Source: Gnetum montanum (taxonomy: Eukaryota; Streptophyta; Gnetopsida; Gnetales; Gnetaceae). Taken from it: DNA of 64,000 nt. Every line of letters begins with the position of its first letter. Within the stretch, counting starts at the first letter, position 1. The stretch is taken from NCBI GenBank assembly GCA_015680685.1, contig MNCI01002996.1, forward strand, positions 234,019-298,018, written 5' to 3'. The notes below the pieces were generated by a model, which saw only the letters and a list, made by a program, of their open reading frames with translations, did no database searches and was not told the DNA's origin. Both the position numbers and the translations under genes were made by a program. This document shows positions 45,651 through 56,561 of the stretch, piece after piece.

Positions 45651-46020
45651 TCTAGGCATTGAGGGTCAACGCATCACATGAGATCACCATGAGGCCTAGT
45701 TAGGACTAGAGGTGAGTGAAGATGCTCGTATGTAGTCATGTTGAAAAATCCTACAATAATCCTACAAAAACAACCAGAAAAATGTCAATTTGCACCTATC
45801 TTAACAAGAGAAATATGCATAAAATGAAGGAAAATAATGCAATAAAATTCACCTAACTATGCAAATGTGATTTTAAAAGGCAAGGGATGTGTGGATCAGT
45901 TTTAGGCCTCGACAGGCCATGGGGTTACTAGTTTAAGGTCTTAGTGGACAGTGAAGTCCCAGTTTAACATCTTAATGAACCATGATGTGCACTAGATGAG
46001 CAAGGCTTGGTGCATCAAGA
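45651..46020 (-). other. 5' edge of the Tat RT exon, intron end and minisatellite
   Basis: On the minus strand a possible acceptor TTTTTGTAG|GATT lies near 45765, just before an open segment leading into RT. Upstream (45890-46000) the plus strand has the AGTTTAAGGTCTTAGTGGAC / AGTTTAACATCTTAATGAACC minisatellite. The same minisatellite lies inside the other edge of the gap at 59730-60050. Confidence 0.45.
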
Positions 46021-46439
46021 AGGTGGAATTGGCCTCAATGCTCACTGGGGGATAAGAAAAATTCAAAAGTTTTCTAAGTCTAGGATGACTAGAAAAATCA
46101 AAAAAATTTCTAAGTCTAGTAACTATGCTCCCACTCAACTACACTTTGCATTGTTGAGTGTAGTTTTAGGGTAGGTGAAAAAGTTAAGTGGTTCCTAAGG
46201 GTATAAAAGCCCATTTCACCTTGGGTAAAATTTGTTATTGTCAAAGTTAAAAACACAAAATTTTCATAGCATAGCATGGCTTGTAGAGCATAATCACCTA
46301 TAGTGACCGAAAATATTGGTAGTTGGAAAACACCGAGGGGTCGACGGGCACGACAGTTTTGTCCCCGTACCCGTGGGAGGGCCGTGCTGGGTGTGTGCGG
46401 ATATGAGGCACCCTGAATCGTCTGGTCGATTAGACAAGG
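46021..46439 (+). mobile_element. LTR-like segment, plus orientation, Tat-type U3
   Basis: It contains TTTTCTAAGTCTAG repeats and CAACTACACT...GTGTAGTT inverted pairs like those in the Tat LTR, then a TATA-like GGGTATAAAAGCCC at 46198. A CG-rich stretch with GACGGGCACGACAG follows near 46340. It may be the 5' LTR of the plus-strand block that carries the gene at 49291. Ends are not resolved. Confidence 0.35.
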
Positions 46440-47760
46440 ACTTACGTTGACATCTATATAGCCTTTTGCAACATGTACTTATGAGACGGAATGGAAATGC
46501 GAAATAATGCTTGAAAGTAAATAAAGAAAAAAATGTGACAACAATGCAAAGTAATGCTTAACAGGGAATAAAACAAAAAAAATAATGCAAATGCGACAAC
46601 AGGCAAGAAATAAAGTGTGTAGTTAGAAACATGCACTGCTCCAAAGCTACAAGCTTGCTCTATCAGGGAGAATACAATTAGTTGCACAGTCTGACGGAGT
46701 TCAGAGATCCCGAGAGTAACCAGGATATGTCGAGCAAAGTAGGTGGTGCGCTTTGGGGTGGACTTAGATGTTGACAGTGCAAGGATTCTACCAAGCTGGT
46801 AGAAAAGGGGGGATAGAACAAAATGCTAGCTAAAAGTGCTAACTATTTGCAGTGTCAAATAGGAAGCTTACAATATTATCGCAATGTGTTGAGGAGAGAG
46901 CTTGAACGCCAGAGAAAAAAAAAGTAGGAGACTTAGCGACAGAGTGCCAACCGAACCGGGCATTGGACCTCTTTTGAATGCTGTTTTTCAAAAAATTCTG
47001 AACTCTTTGAATGCTGTTTCGTTCAAAATTTTTCGACCCTTTTAATGTTGTTTCTCGGGGTATTTATAGAACCAAAGGACATGTGTTGACCTGCTAGCGT
47101 CACACATGCCGCATATGACCATTGGACCTGCAAGACCGTTGTAACGCAAACCTGCTATGTTATAATTGTAAACCTGCCAAGCCGTAATTGCATCGTCAGC
47201 ATCTGAAGACATGTGCCAACGGTCCAATTAGGTGAAGTGCATTGATATCGCACAACCACCTACATGCCTTATTGTGCTTCATAGCGTAGCGTGCTTGGCG
47301 TAGCATCTTGTTGTTATTCATTCTGCTATATGTGCGATGCATGCTTGCTACACTACGTAGCGTAGCGTAGCATAGCAACTAGCCTTAGTCGCGAAAGCTT
47401 TGCCGATTTATCAACTTTGCTTCCTGCGATGCATGCCTCACAAACTCTGCTGCTTTTGTCCTTCAAGCTACCTTCTGTCTCTTCTGCAGAATTGCTACAC
47501 CTCCTCATGAACTCAACTGACCGGCCTAAACTCAGAGTGTTCTCCTCCTGATGAACTGTCGTAGTGCTTGTGCGGGTTGCAAGGCCTAGTGAAGCTAGAA
47601 TGACCTCACATTTTTTGAGATGTTTCATCACCAAAATGTCATGTTGAAGTGAACGCCAACACCCCAGACTAACCAACGTTGACGAGGATGAGCAAGCACT
47701 GGAACACCTACCATAGGCATGCATGGAGAAGCAAAGGGCATCACCATCTACCAAGTACCT
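46440..47760 (-). other. Block with minus-strand TATA box and a 133-codon frame, unrecognised
   Basis: On the minus strand TCTATAAATACCCCG (about 47059) is a good TATA box and T-rich sequence follows. Upstream, 47754-47353 is an open frame of 133 codons, Ser- and Cys-containing, with SSRVCEACIAG. That CxxC segment faintly recalls a copia pre-integrase finger, but the rest does not fit. GCGTAGC is repeated at 47286-47370. It could be the U3 of an unrelated LTR. Confidence 0.25.
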
Positions 47761-49290
47761 CGACTACACTCTCCCTTTTTTCATTTTTTCCTTTGCTTTG
47801 CTCGAGGATTTGGGGTTTGTGTTGGTGATGCCCTGTTGTGGCAAGGGCTACTGCCACTGTTGTCGCTTTAACTACTATGGCAACGAGGGTATGCATGCTA
47901 GGCATGAGGGTTTGAAGATCAAGGGTTTTGGAGATTGAGTGGGGAATTAGCGCTAGGTTCTAGTGCAGTTATGGTCGCAAGTTTGAAGAGTTTATCACTA
48001 AAAAATTTTTTGTTTATATGCATTTGTTTATTTTTTTACGCGGCAAGGGTGAAGTGGTTCAACCATGGTGGCCAAGGATGGTTGATTGTGCATGCAAGGT
48101 TTGCTATAAAGAATTTTTTTTATTTTAGATTTTGCACATGTAGGGCAAGGGATTTGTGTCTTGGTGACGATTACCAAGAACTATCACCCGTGAGATTAGT
48201 GGTAGGGCTTGGGGAAAAAATTCTCTCTTTTTGAAAAATGCATGGCTGGGATGGCCATGGTGGGAGCTGTGGCCAAGGACTAAGGTTCAGCAGCTACCTT
48301 AGGGATGCCACTTGCAAGGTAGGGGTACAACAAAGGGTTCACCTTTCAATTTTCTTTGTAAAAACAATGTTTTGGCATGCATGATATGCAAGAATGTGGA
48401 CACCAGTGGTGGCCTACATGGCACACCATGGGCTAGAGATACTACAGAGAGTCTTTGCCATCCCCCTCTTTTTTTGTATTTTTCTCATTTTTAGAGGAAA
48501 AGGAATGCAGGGAAGGTATGTTTTGGAGGCCATGGAAGCCTTGGAGGTGTCATGCCCTATGGCTAGGATGCATAACTGCAGAGCCTGTGGGAGGGGGCAA
48601 CACCAAGGATGCATTTTCTACATTCTATTGTTATTTCTCTATAGTGCAGGGTCAATGTCGTAAGCAATAATTAGTTTTTTTTTTTTAAGATTTTTTGAAG
48701 TTTTGGGGCTACACTCCATGGGGAGCATAGCCAGCAATTCAAAACTTTTCACAATCTAGGACTACGCTCTGCAGTCTCCAAAGTGTAGACAATGTTAGCT
48801 AGAGTTGGAAAATTTTTCATATTTTTCTAAACTATGCTCCCGAAGGTAGCCTAGAGTAGGAATTTTTTACATGTTTTCTGGACTACGCTCCCCAAAGAGG
48901 TAATCCAGAGTTAGGATTTTCTTGCGATTTTCCAAACTACACTACCCAGAGTTAGAAAAAATTTTGAAAACTCTGTGGAAAAATGCTAAACCTATGAGAT
49001 GCAAAATGTTGATGTTAACTTGCCAAAATGTGCAAACTATAGTGCTAAATATGCAAACATGCAAAGAGAAATGCTAATGCTATGCAAAACATGTTGTACC
49101 CTAGTGAGTACAAGGTGCATCAAATGTGTTTGTTGACGTCATGTATCCACGGGGCCTAGGGGGGCCCTAAGATGGTTTTTGCTAACTTATGCCACGTTAT
49201 GCTAATTTTTGCTAAGTTTAATTTAATGTATTTTTGCCAAAATTTGCATCCAATGTATACTAACACTTCGTATGTTGCCTTGCGCTTGCA
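47761..49290 (+). other. Non-coding region with CTACGCTC repeats
   Basis: No gene is supported. 48700-48960 carries five or so units of the type ACTACGCTCCC...GAGT plus TTAGAAAATTTT, related to the Tat U3 repeats. 49260-49290 ends CGCTTGCAG, a possible splice acceptor at the start of the following gene. A gene's leader intron or the rest of an LTR could both fit. Confidence 0.35.
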
Positions 49291-52200
49291 GAGTGTTGCT
49301 AAAACCCATCCTAATCATTGTGGAGCTCGTTAGCATTTTATGTTGCATGAATGAGCCTGTACCCAACACGCCTACACCCGATATGCGAGTGGGTTATCAG
49401 GCAATGTGGTTTCAACCATGGGCATCCAAGTTCCTGACATTCCTACTATAGCACTTCAGTGTGATGATATGATCACACTTAACAATGAAGGTTGCAAGTG
49501 TTATTACCAAGACATTGCTGCTTGGGGCTAACCAAAACATATTAAGGTTTATGTCCGATGAGCCCACTACCGGTGATGGCAAAGCAAGTGGTTCAGGATG
49601 AGGCCTTAGGGGGATTTGTCTCTTACCTAAGATTTGGCAGATTCCAGAGTTCTTTTGCTATAATAAGAGCAAAATCCTCTTTGTTGCTCTATGCATGCAT
49701 ACGCTATTCCAGGAATCACTTGGAACTATATACTGTGCCAGAGGGTAAGTGCTCATGATTTCTTCATTGTATTGCTTACTATTAGCTCATGCTAAGTTTT
49801 TCTAACTATTAATCTCTCATGCTTACTGCCAAATTCAAAGTGGATAATGAGGATCTCCATGATGAAGAAGAGGCTCTTGTCTTGACTCGCATTGCCCTAG
49901 AGGTGTTCTCCTCTAGTTCAAACATTCAGGAGGCTATCCTTGAAAAATTGGAAGATGATCTAAAGGATTACCTTGAGTAGTACCCAAAGGCGTTTAAGTG
50001 GTGCAAGACCTATGATTGGCTTGATGAGGGGTGGGCTAATGGTAAACTCAACCTCGAGGAGTTGGTTACATCACCACCACCTCTGTCTCGCACACCATTT
50101 GTTCCACATAGGCACCTATCACTCTAGCTCTTATGCCTACTCACATGCACCTACTGATTTGCCCTTGCAGAATGCTAATGTCATTTTTTCCTATGTTGCA
50201 ACTATAGTTGCTTCAAGAGAGGTGATAGTGGTCACCACAGGCTACACTAAGACCACCCTCATCATGAAAGATGGTGATGTGGAGGGGGTGCAGCATTGGT
50301 TGTGCCATCAAGTCTCAAAGGCATTGACCAGTCAACTCACATGAGCTAGGTTAATGGACCTTTTCTTGGCCCTTAGCCCAACCATCCTAGTGGCCAAAAT
50401 GGTTACCATCATTGACTCTTTCAGCAATGACGTCCATCACTTTATCACCCGCGTGTGCAAAGTGAGGGTAGTCATGGACCTGGATAGGGCCTTCTTTGCT
50501 AACCCCTTTGGCCTCTCCACTAATGGCTTGTTGGTCATTAACAAGGCCAATTAAGAGGTGGACTACAAAGGAGAGATTGAGGAGTAGTTAGAAGCCACCC
50601 GATCTCATAAAGGCATCCTAATTAAAGATGTACATATGCATGAGGTCTGGAGCTCTACCCTTTCTTCCGCACTTGCGCCTTCCTGAAGTTGCTTTGCCAA
50701 GGGAAAATCCTTAGAGTGGAGTAGGTGCATGTGATGAAGGAGGTGCTACAAGAGGGCACAAGGTTTAATTGGACATCTTACATCACCACCAAACTACACA
50801 TAGAGTTTACCAGGCTATGTTGCAACCTCCAAGCGAGGTCTCATTTACACTTTGTATTTTTTGTAGCGTATCTAAAAAGGTTCATGGAGCTTCTTGTGGT
50901 CTAAGATAGTGGGAAATGGGTAGTATAGGACTATGAGTAGCTATCCAAGCCTTGGGTAAAGCACATGTTTGCAACCACTCACTCAGAAGATCCCCCAGAG
51001 GGGATCAATGAGTTGTACTCAATGATGACCAAAGGCCACCTGGGGTGATAACATTATTCTCATGAAAATACAAGCAAGTGCCCCCCAATTATCATTGGGG
51101 GTGTGAACAAGGCCAACTGCTATATTGCAAAAATGATGGGACCCTCCAAGATAAAGATCAAGAAGCCATGCCTAGCAAAGGAGGCTGCTCCTACAGTTGG
51201 ACAAGCAAGTAGCAAAAAGATCTGCCTCAAGATCCCTAGTTTATGAACAAATGTCATAGGTTAGTATATGTATAGATGCATTCATTTTATATTTTTATGT
51301 TTATATTTTTTATGTTTTCTACTATGCTATGCTAATGCTAAAATGTTATATTTGTAAATTAGGCAAGAGAGCTACTGAAGCAGCAGAAACGACTATAGCA
51401 GAGGCAACCCCTCCTCAAGTTGAGGAGGAGGAAGAACACAGGAAGGAGCTACATGAGGCTACAAAGACCTTCTAGCAGTTTGAGGTATGGGGTTGTTTCA
51501 CCTTTATAGAGGTGATTTTGCCAACCTCTTTGATGATGTGCTACTAGAAGATCCCCTTACTCTTACACCTGAGGGCTTATTAGGTAAATGCTTTAAATGA
51601 CCATTTGTTGTTGTTCTTTTGCTCTTGCATCTTTGGCTATTTAGTTGTTGCTGATTGCAATGCTATGTTGCAATCTTAAATATACCTACTATTGGTCCAT
51701 TGTCCATGCCTACTTACCACATGAAGCCATGGGTAGAGATGCCAAACAAGTTTACCTTCATGGAAGGCATCGTTGAGGATATGGTAGATCTCCTAAAATA
51801 GGTGAATCCCAAGCTCAATATGCATGTTGTTCTTTTGCTTTACCAATTTTAACGCTTAGCCTGTGGCTAATTTTGATTTGCTTATTGTATGCTAATAGGT
51901 TCTAAACTCCGCTGGGATTTGAACCAAGTGGCTAGAGTAGATGTCATCCCTAAATACCTCCCTGAAGTGGAACAAGTGCCTCGCCATGTGTATGAGGTAG
52001 CTAGCAAGTGTGCACTTTCTTGCATGAAAGCATTATGGGCTTGTAGGCACTTGAACAAGAACCTGTGGAAATGCATGCACAAGCTATAGGAAAGAGTGAC
52101 AAGCCAAGACACAAAGCTCAAGGACCTCGAGTCTCGATATGACTTCTTGGAAGCTTAATCAAGGGAAAATATTACCTAGCAAACCGTAGAGATTGATTGT

Positions 52201-52891
52201 GTCAGGTACTAGTCAATGATTTGGGGCAAGAATAAAGCCACCTAGGAGATCATTGAGTAAAGGCTACATATGGACCTGCTTGCCCAAAAAAATCAGGATT
52301 GAAAGAATTTCAATACTAAGGTGTGCAAGTGGGGGCATATGCAAAAAAATCGCAAACACCACTATAAACGTGAGTGAGATGCATATCTTTAGCAGCTTAA
52401 AGAAGAGTCTATCAAGAGCTGCTGCCTTGAGATGTTTGTTGAGGTGATTGGCTGGAGATAGGCCTTCAAGATATTTGCTCATCACACAGTGATTAGTGGT
52501 TCCCTAGAGAGGAAGATCATCATGCCCTCAAGGGAGACTTCGTCTGTCATTTTTTCTACGCAACCACCTGCATGGACCACTATGAACAAAGGCAAGACCC
52601 TTGTGGGTGTTGACTTTGGCCAAGAGGATTGGATGTAGCTATTTGAGGTTGAGATCCTCTGATGTTTGGAGGAGGGCCTTGATAGCTTACCTCCAAGCAT
52701 GGTCAATGCAGGACACTCTCAAGTTAGTTTTCTATGTTGTTTTTAGCTTTTGTGTTAGTTTGTATATTATTTTTATGCTTATAGGTTTGTTGTTTTTGTT
52801 GCATTGTTAATAGGCACTAGTGGATGCTATAGGCCCCAGTAGTGTAGTAAATGAAGATGAACCTCCACCCCCACCTAGTGCCACTAGTTGA
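49291..52891 (+). pseudogene. Intron-containing gene of unknown function (plus strand)
   Basis: Coding-like segments alternate with gaps of about 100 bases bounded by GT and AG: 51260-51362, 51802-51898 and 52713-52813, all ending in T-A-G. Donors GTAAGT at 49745 and GTAAAT at 51584 are also present. Segments include an acidic start (about 49850-50000, EDDLKDYLE) and a hydrophobic middle (50354-50554, DLFLALSPTILVAKMVTIID). About 50640-51250 can be read in one frame with few stops, with FNWTSYITTKLHIEF, LHFVFFVAYLKRFMEL and GVNKANCYIAKMMG. A coiled coil follows (51889-52440, RHLNKNLWKCMHKL). The end is EDEPPPPPS before TGA at 52889. Stops and frameshifts make it a relic. It may be the extra ORF of a Tat/Ogre-type element or a captured host gene. 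Confidence 0.45.
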
Positions 52892-53066
52892 GCATATCTT
52901 GATGTAGCCCTGCTGTTAGGTGTTTTTGCATTTTTTTGTGTATTTTTGTTGTATGGTGTGGATGATTGCGCTATGTACTATGATTATGAAGTGTAATGGA
53001 TTTTTCTTTTGCTATACGGAGTGCATGATGTATAGAATTTTGCATTTGTTTATTATATGTTTGATG

Positions 53067-53071
53067 CTAAT
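53067..53071. repeat. Target site duplication, left (element E)
   Basis: CTAAT directly before the LTR. The right flank at 59701-59705 is CTAGT, a four of five match. Confidence 0.5.
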
Positions 53072-53986
53072 TGATGAGTGGCGAGGTACCCCTACACTCA
53101 ATCATACGAAACAAGCGTCGCACGCGCGATCCGGTCAAACTCCGCAGACAGACTAGTTGTGGCACCTAGACAGTTATCCTTAGGTCGTAGTTCGTTGTCT
53201 TTCCACCTGGACTAGTATTGCATTTGTCATGTATGGTTTAGTCCAGATGAGGTGTATGATGTGTTCCTAATCTATGCTACTCCTGAAGGCAATGGAAAAT
53301 ACGATTAACTAAACTAAGCTAGGAGGAAAATGGTAAGAAAATCTAATCTAGCCTCAGTGCGATGAGCAACCGATTCCTTGATCAACCGTACACATCTTGG
53401 ACCTCATGCACGACTATCACTGGGACTACCAAGTGTAGATTCTAGGTACACCACTGGGATTACCAAGCGCAGATCCCAAATACGCCACTGGGTTACTAAG
53501 TGTAGATCCTAGCTACACCACGGGGCTACCAAGCAATCACAATTAAATGCTCGTAATCAAGCCGTACTCATTCTGTGTTCTAGGAGTTTAAGGGTGAGAG
53601 AGAGAAAATAGTAAATAACATTAAATAAATAAATAGATAAATAAATGACAAAGTGAATGCTGCAATGATGAAGTAATCTCGATCTTTATTGCTAGTCATG
53701 TGCGTGTCCAAGTACAGCACACTCACATAAAGACACTGTACAATCACATTCACCACACTGCGGGTAGACATGGGAAAAAAATCTAAATCTGGAGGGATTA
53801 AATTGCTAGAGCTTCGCTACTTCTAACTGGGATGTCAAATGAGGGAGAGCTACCTCTTATTTATAGAAATTGTGGCTGACTGCGATATCACATACTCGAT
53901 ATCGCGACCCATGATATAACGTGGGTGCGTTATCATGGGTGCCTTAACGCAACCACCAGCAATATGAGAAATTTCATGTCTCATCA
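53072..53986 (-). mobile_element. 3' LTR of Athila element E (minus strand)
   Basis: 915 bases, TGATGAGTGG at the left end and GTCTCATCA at the right. On the minus strand U3 holds GATATC quasi-palindromes (about 53880-53935) and a TATA box CTATAAATAAGAGG (53853-53866). The U5 minisatellite lies at 53410-53530, with four units of CACTGGGATTACCAAGC type. It pairs with 58754-59700; roughly nine in ten positions agree by eye. One 31-base U3 unit is missing here relative to the partner. Confidence 0.95.
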
Positions 53987-54001
53987 TACCCCCATGACTG
54001 A
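53987..54001 (-). other. Polypurine tract, element E
   Basis: On the minus strand TCAGTCATGGGGGTA abuts the 3' LTR, with CTCGAGGACGAG upstream as in element C. Confidence 0.8.
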
Positions 54002-54765
54002 ATGAAAACTCGTCCTCGAGTTAAAGTGAGAACAAGCTACATTGATTACACAGTGGATAGGTATGGGATTATTAGATGGAAAAATGGGATGATGCTGCAA
54101 TGTGGGAAGAAAACAAAACAAAGACACAACACACAAAATATTTACAAAAATTTGGAACTCATGTAGTTCCTGGTGGCGGTGACTCCTCCATAGGTGTCTT
54201 TCCCTTTTCTTGTGCTCCAGGTTTGGGGATTTGATAGCATTGAAGTACGACCTAGAGTTTCTCCTCTTGTAAGGCCTTGAGTGCCTTGGCATGCGGGTAA
54301 GTTTTCACTTCTGCCATAGAGGCAGCCCAGTCAGCCTTCTCTTTTTCTTTTGCCACCCTTTTATTCTCTGTCAATAGTTTATTAAGTTGCTCGATTCTGA
54401 AAGTGTCCAGCTGGTTCTAAGCAACCTTTGGCCCTGTATTCAAAAGGTTTAATACTTCCAAAATGGCTTGAACAAAGAAGTCAACAGTCACACCATAATT
54501 TTCAACCATGGTGCCTTCTTCTTTATTATGCCAAAATTGGTACATTTCCCCTGAGTACCAGGCATCGCTTTCAGAGAGGGTATCTCCTGCTTCTGCCTAC
54601 CCAGACCGTACGATAGGAGGATCTTCTTAATGAACACTGAATGATTATTCCTCCTATTCTGCATGTTGTCTGGTAGGATCATGTCTTCCACCTCTTCGAG
54701 ATCATTTGATCGCACCTTGAGCAGGACCTTCCTGTTGTCTGCATTTCGGGTCCATCTGCAATCAC
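54002..54765 (-). pseudogene. Additional ORF of element E, short remnant
   Basis: On the minus strand it begins directly after TGTGTGATTGCAG, aligned with the start of the additional ORF of C (TTGTGATTACAG). The frame 54775-54488 reads DCRWTRNADNRKVLLKVRSNDL with SVFIKKILLSYG. Copy D has RRPSLSVFIKRPLLLG at the same place. Most of the globular and coiled-coil parts are deleted, and only about 750 bases separate the start from the polypurine tract. Confidence 0.6.
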
Positions 54766-56561
54766 ACAGGACCAATTGTTAGTAAGGTTGTTACCAAAGT
54801 TAGGTTATACCTTACTTCATGCCTTAATAGATTTACTTTATTTCTGTGTGATGTTAATTATTGGAAGAACATGTCCCTGAAATATTATAATGTTGAGTCC
54901 TCTTTGCTTAGGTGGTTTCCAAATTTAATTTTCTGGTATAGCTAAGAGGATGAAATTGTTTTTGACACATTCTACTCTTAATTTTAGAACTAATTACCCT
55001 TAAAGATGTCCTTTGGGTAATGATGAATCTCAAAAACAATTTATGCGCTATCCAGCATGTGCCCCTCCCCCATGACTAAGCTGAACACTCTGGGTTCAAG
55101 TAGGTTCAAACAGAATGAAAATCGGAGTACCAGCAAGCGAGTTGTGGATATGAAAGCAAGGGACGTGCAATCGCAAGTCGTAGGGAATGTACCAAATTTT
55201 TAATATTTCTTTTGAAATTAATCAATGTAAACTAAGGACAGATGGACTAAAGGGTTCTAGGGTAATTCAACTAGTTCTGAAGGCACGAAAATTATGATGG
55301 TGTGTTATTTATCAATAAGGACCTCGGATGGTAGAGAAAAAGGCTATGTGATGGTAATAAGGAAAAGAAAATTATGAAAAATTAAGCTGAGGGTAAGAAA
55401 TTGTGTGTTCTAGCTAGAGAATTAATGAAGATTACAACAAAATTACACAAGTGGGTCCTCCCCAAAGTAGGTTTCAACCTATTATGCCCTTGTGTAATCA
55501 CACTTAAAGTGTCCATGGGTACTAAAAGGGTTAATTGTAATCTGCACTAACTCCACAAAACACACACATGTAAATATCACTGGAATGAGATGAAAATTTT
55601 ATGTTACATGGGTCACGAGCTACAAGTACATGAACAGTGAGATGAGGCAAAGTATAGAAAAGGATCGTAGAGATTGGGACATGAGGTAACTGACCTAGGG
55701 CACAATGAATCCTGCATGAAAAGCATGATTAAGGTGTCATTAACCCATCGTTCCAAGATCAGGACCAAGTCCATTCTTCTAATCAGTGACATCGCATTGT
55801 TTCATCCCATGGTGAACAACTATGAGAGTACCAAAACAACAAGGCGTATGATCACTTGGCATTTAGTACAAGGGAGGAGTGATTTTTCTTTTATGGCACT
55901 TTGTTTTCTTTTTCTCTCTTTTCTCTCTCTTTTTTTTCACTTTACTGAATCCAGAGAAGCCACCAACCTTCAGGCATGGGTGCATGTCTTTCCAGTGGGA
56001 CCCCCTAGAATAGCGTTTGATTTTCGAGTGCCCTTTTGATTACTCTTACTCCCATTTTTCATTAGATCTACAAGGATCTTAGTACAACCATATTGCATGA
56101 TAACTTCCACAGATGTCACCAAAGAGAATCCACAAGTCCCCTTGATGTCACACCCTAATCATTCCTTCTTGGTCCATCCTTCTTCATTCTGGGTACAATG
56201 AACACAAAATTAATTTTAAGTTTAGAAATTTCAAGAATAACATTGTACCCTCGAACAAAACCTCTTATTTATAGAGTGGATAAGTGGATGTAATGGGCTC
56301 ACTGTTCCAAATAATTGATCACTCATGACTTAATAACATAAAACACACCTCAGCCAATGATCCACATGAGTGTTTTATTCGTAGATGAGATTACTTACAA
56401 AAGCGTAAAAAGACAAACACACAAAAAGACAAAAAAATAAAAAGATAAAACAAAAAGTTGTAAAATTAAAGAAAACTGAAAAATATTTGTTAATCCTGCT
56501 TGTTATTAGAAGGGGGGATATCCTTCATAGCTAAACGCTTGAGGGTGGCACAGATTAATAA
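54766..56561 (-). other. Post-gag spacer, leader and presumed intron of element E
   Basis: Read on the minus strand from gag there is first a T-rich tract (56510-56400). CTATAAATAAGAGG (56262-56275) comes next, the same 14-mer as the LTR's TATA region, then GTGACATCAAGGGGACTTGT (about 56150). The conserved block follows at 55445-55498 (GGGGAGGACCCACTTGTGTA), then the leader with GAACCCAGAGTGTTCAGC and TTAGTCATGGGGGAGG (about 55105-55065). The presumed intron runs to the acceptor at 54766. The 16-mer TATA element of A, B and D is not seen. No pol sequence is present. Confidence 0.55.

Noticed and set aside
47353-47754. Copia GAG-pre-integrase domain
   Set aside because: Only one CxxC segment resembles it. 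No His-rich part, integrase or other copia domain follows.
52892-53060. Hydrophobic, membrane-like extension after the stop of the 49291 gene
   Set aside because: T-rich 3' sequence gives Phe/Leu/Val-rich translation in any frame, and the stop is unambiguous in this copy.
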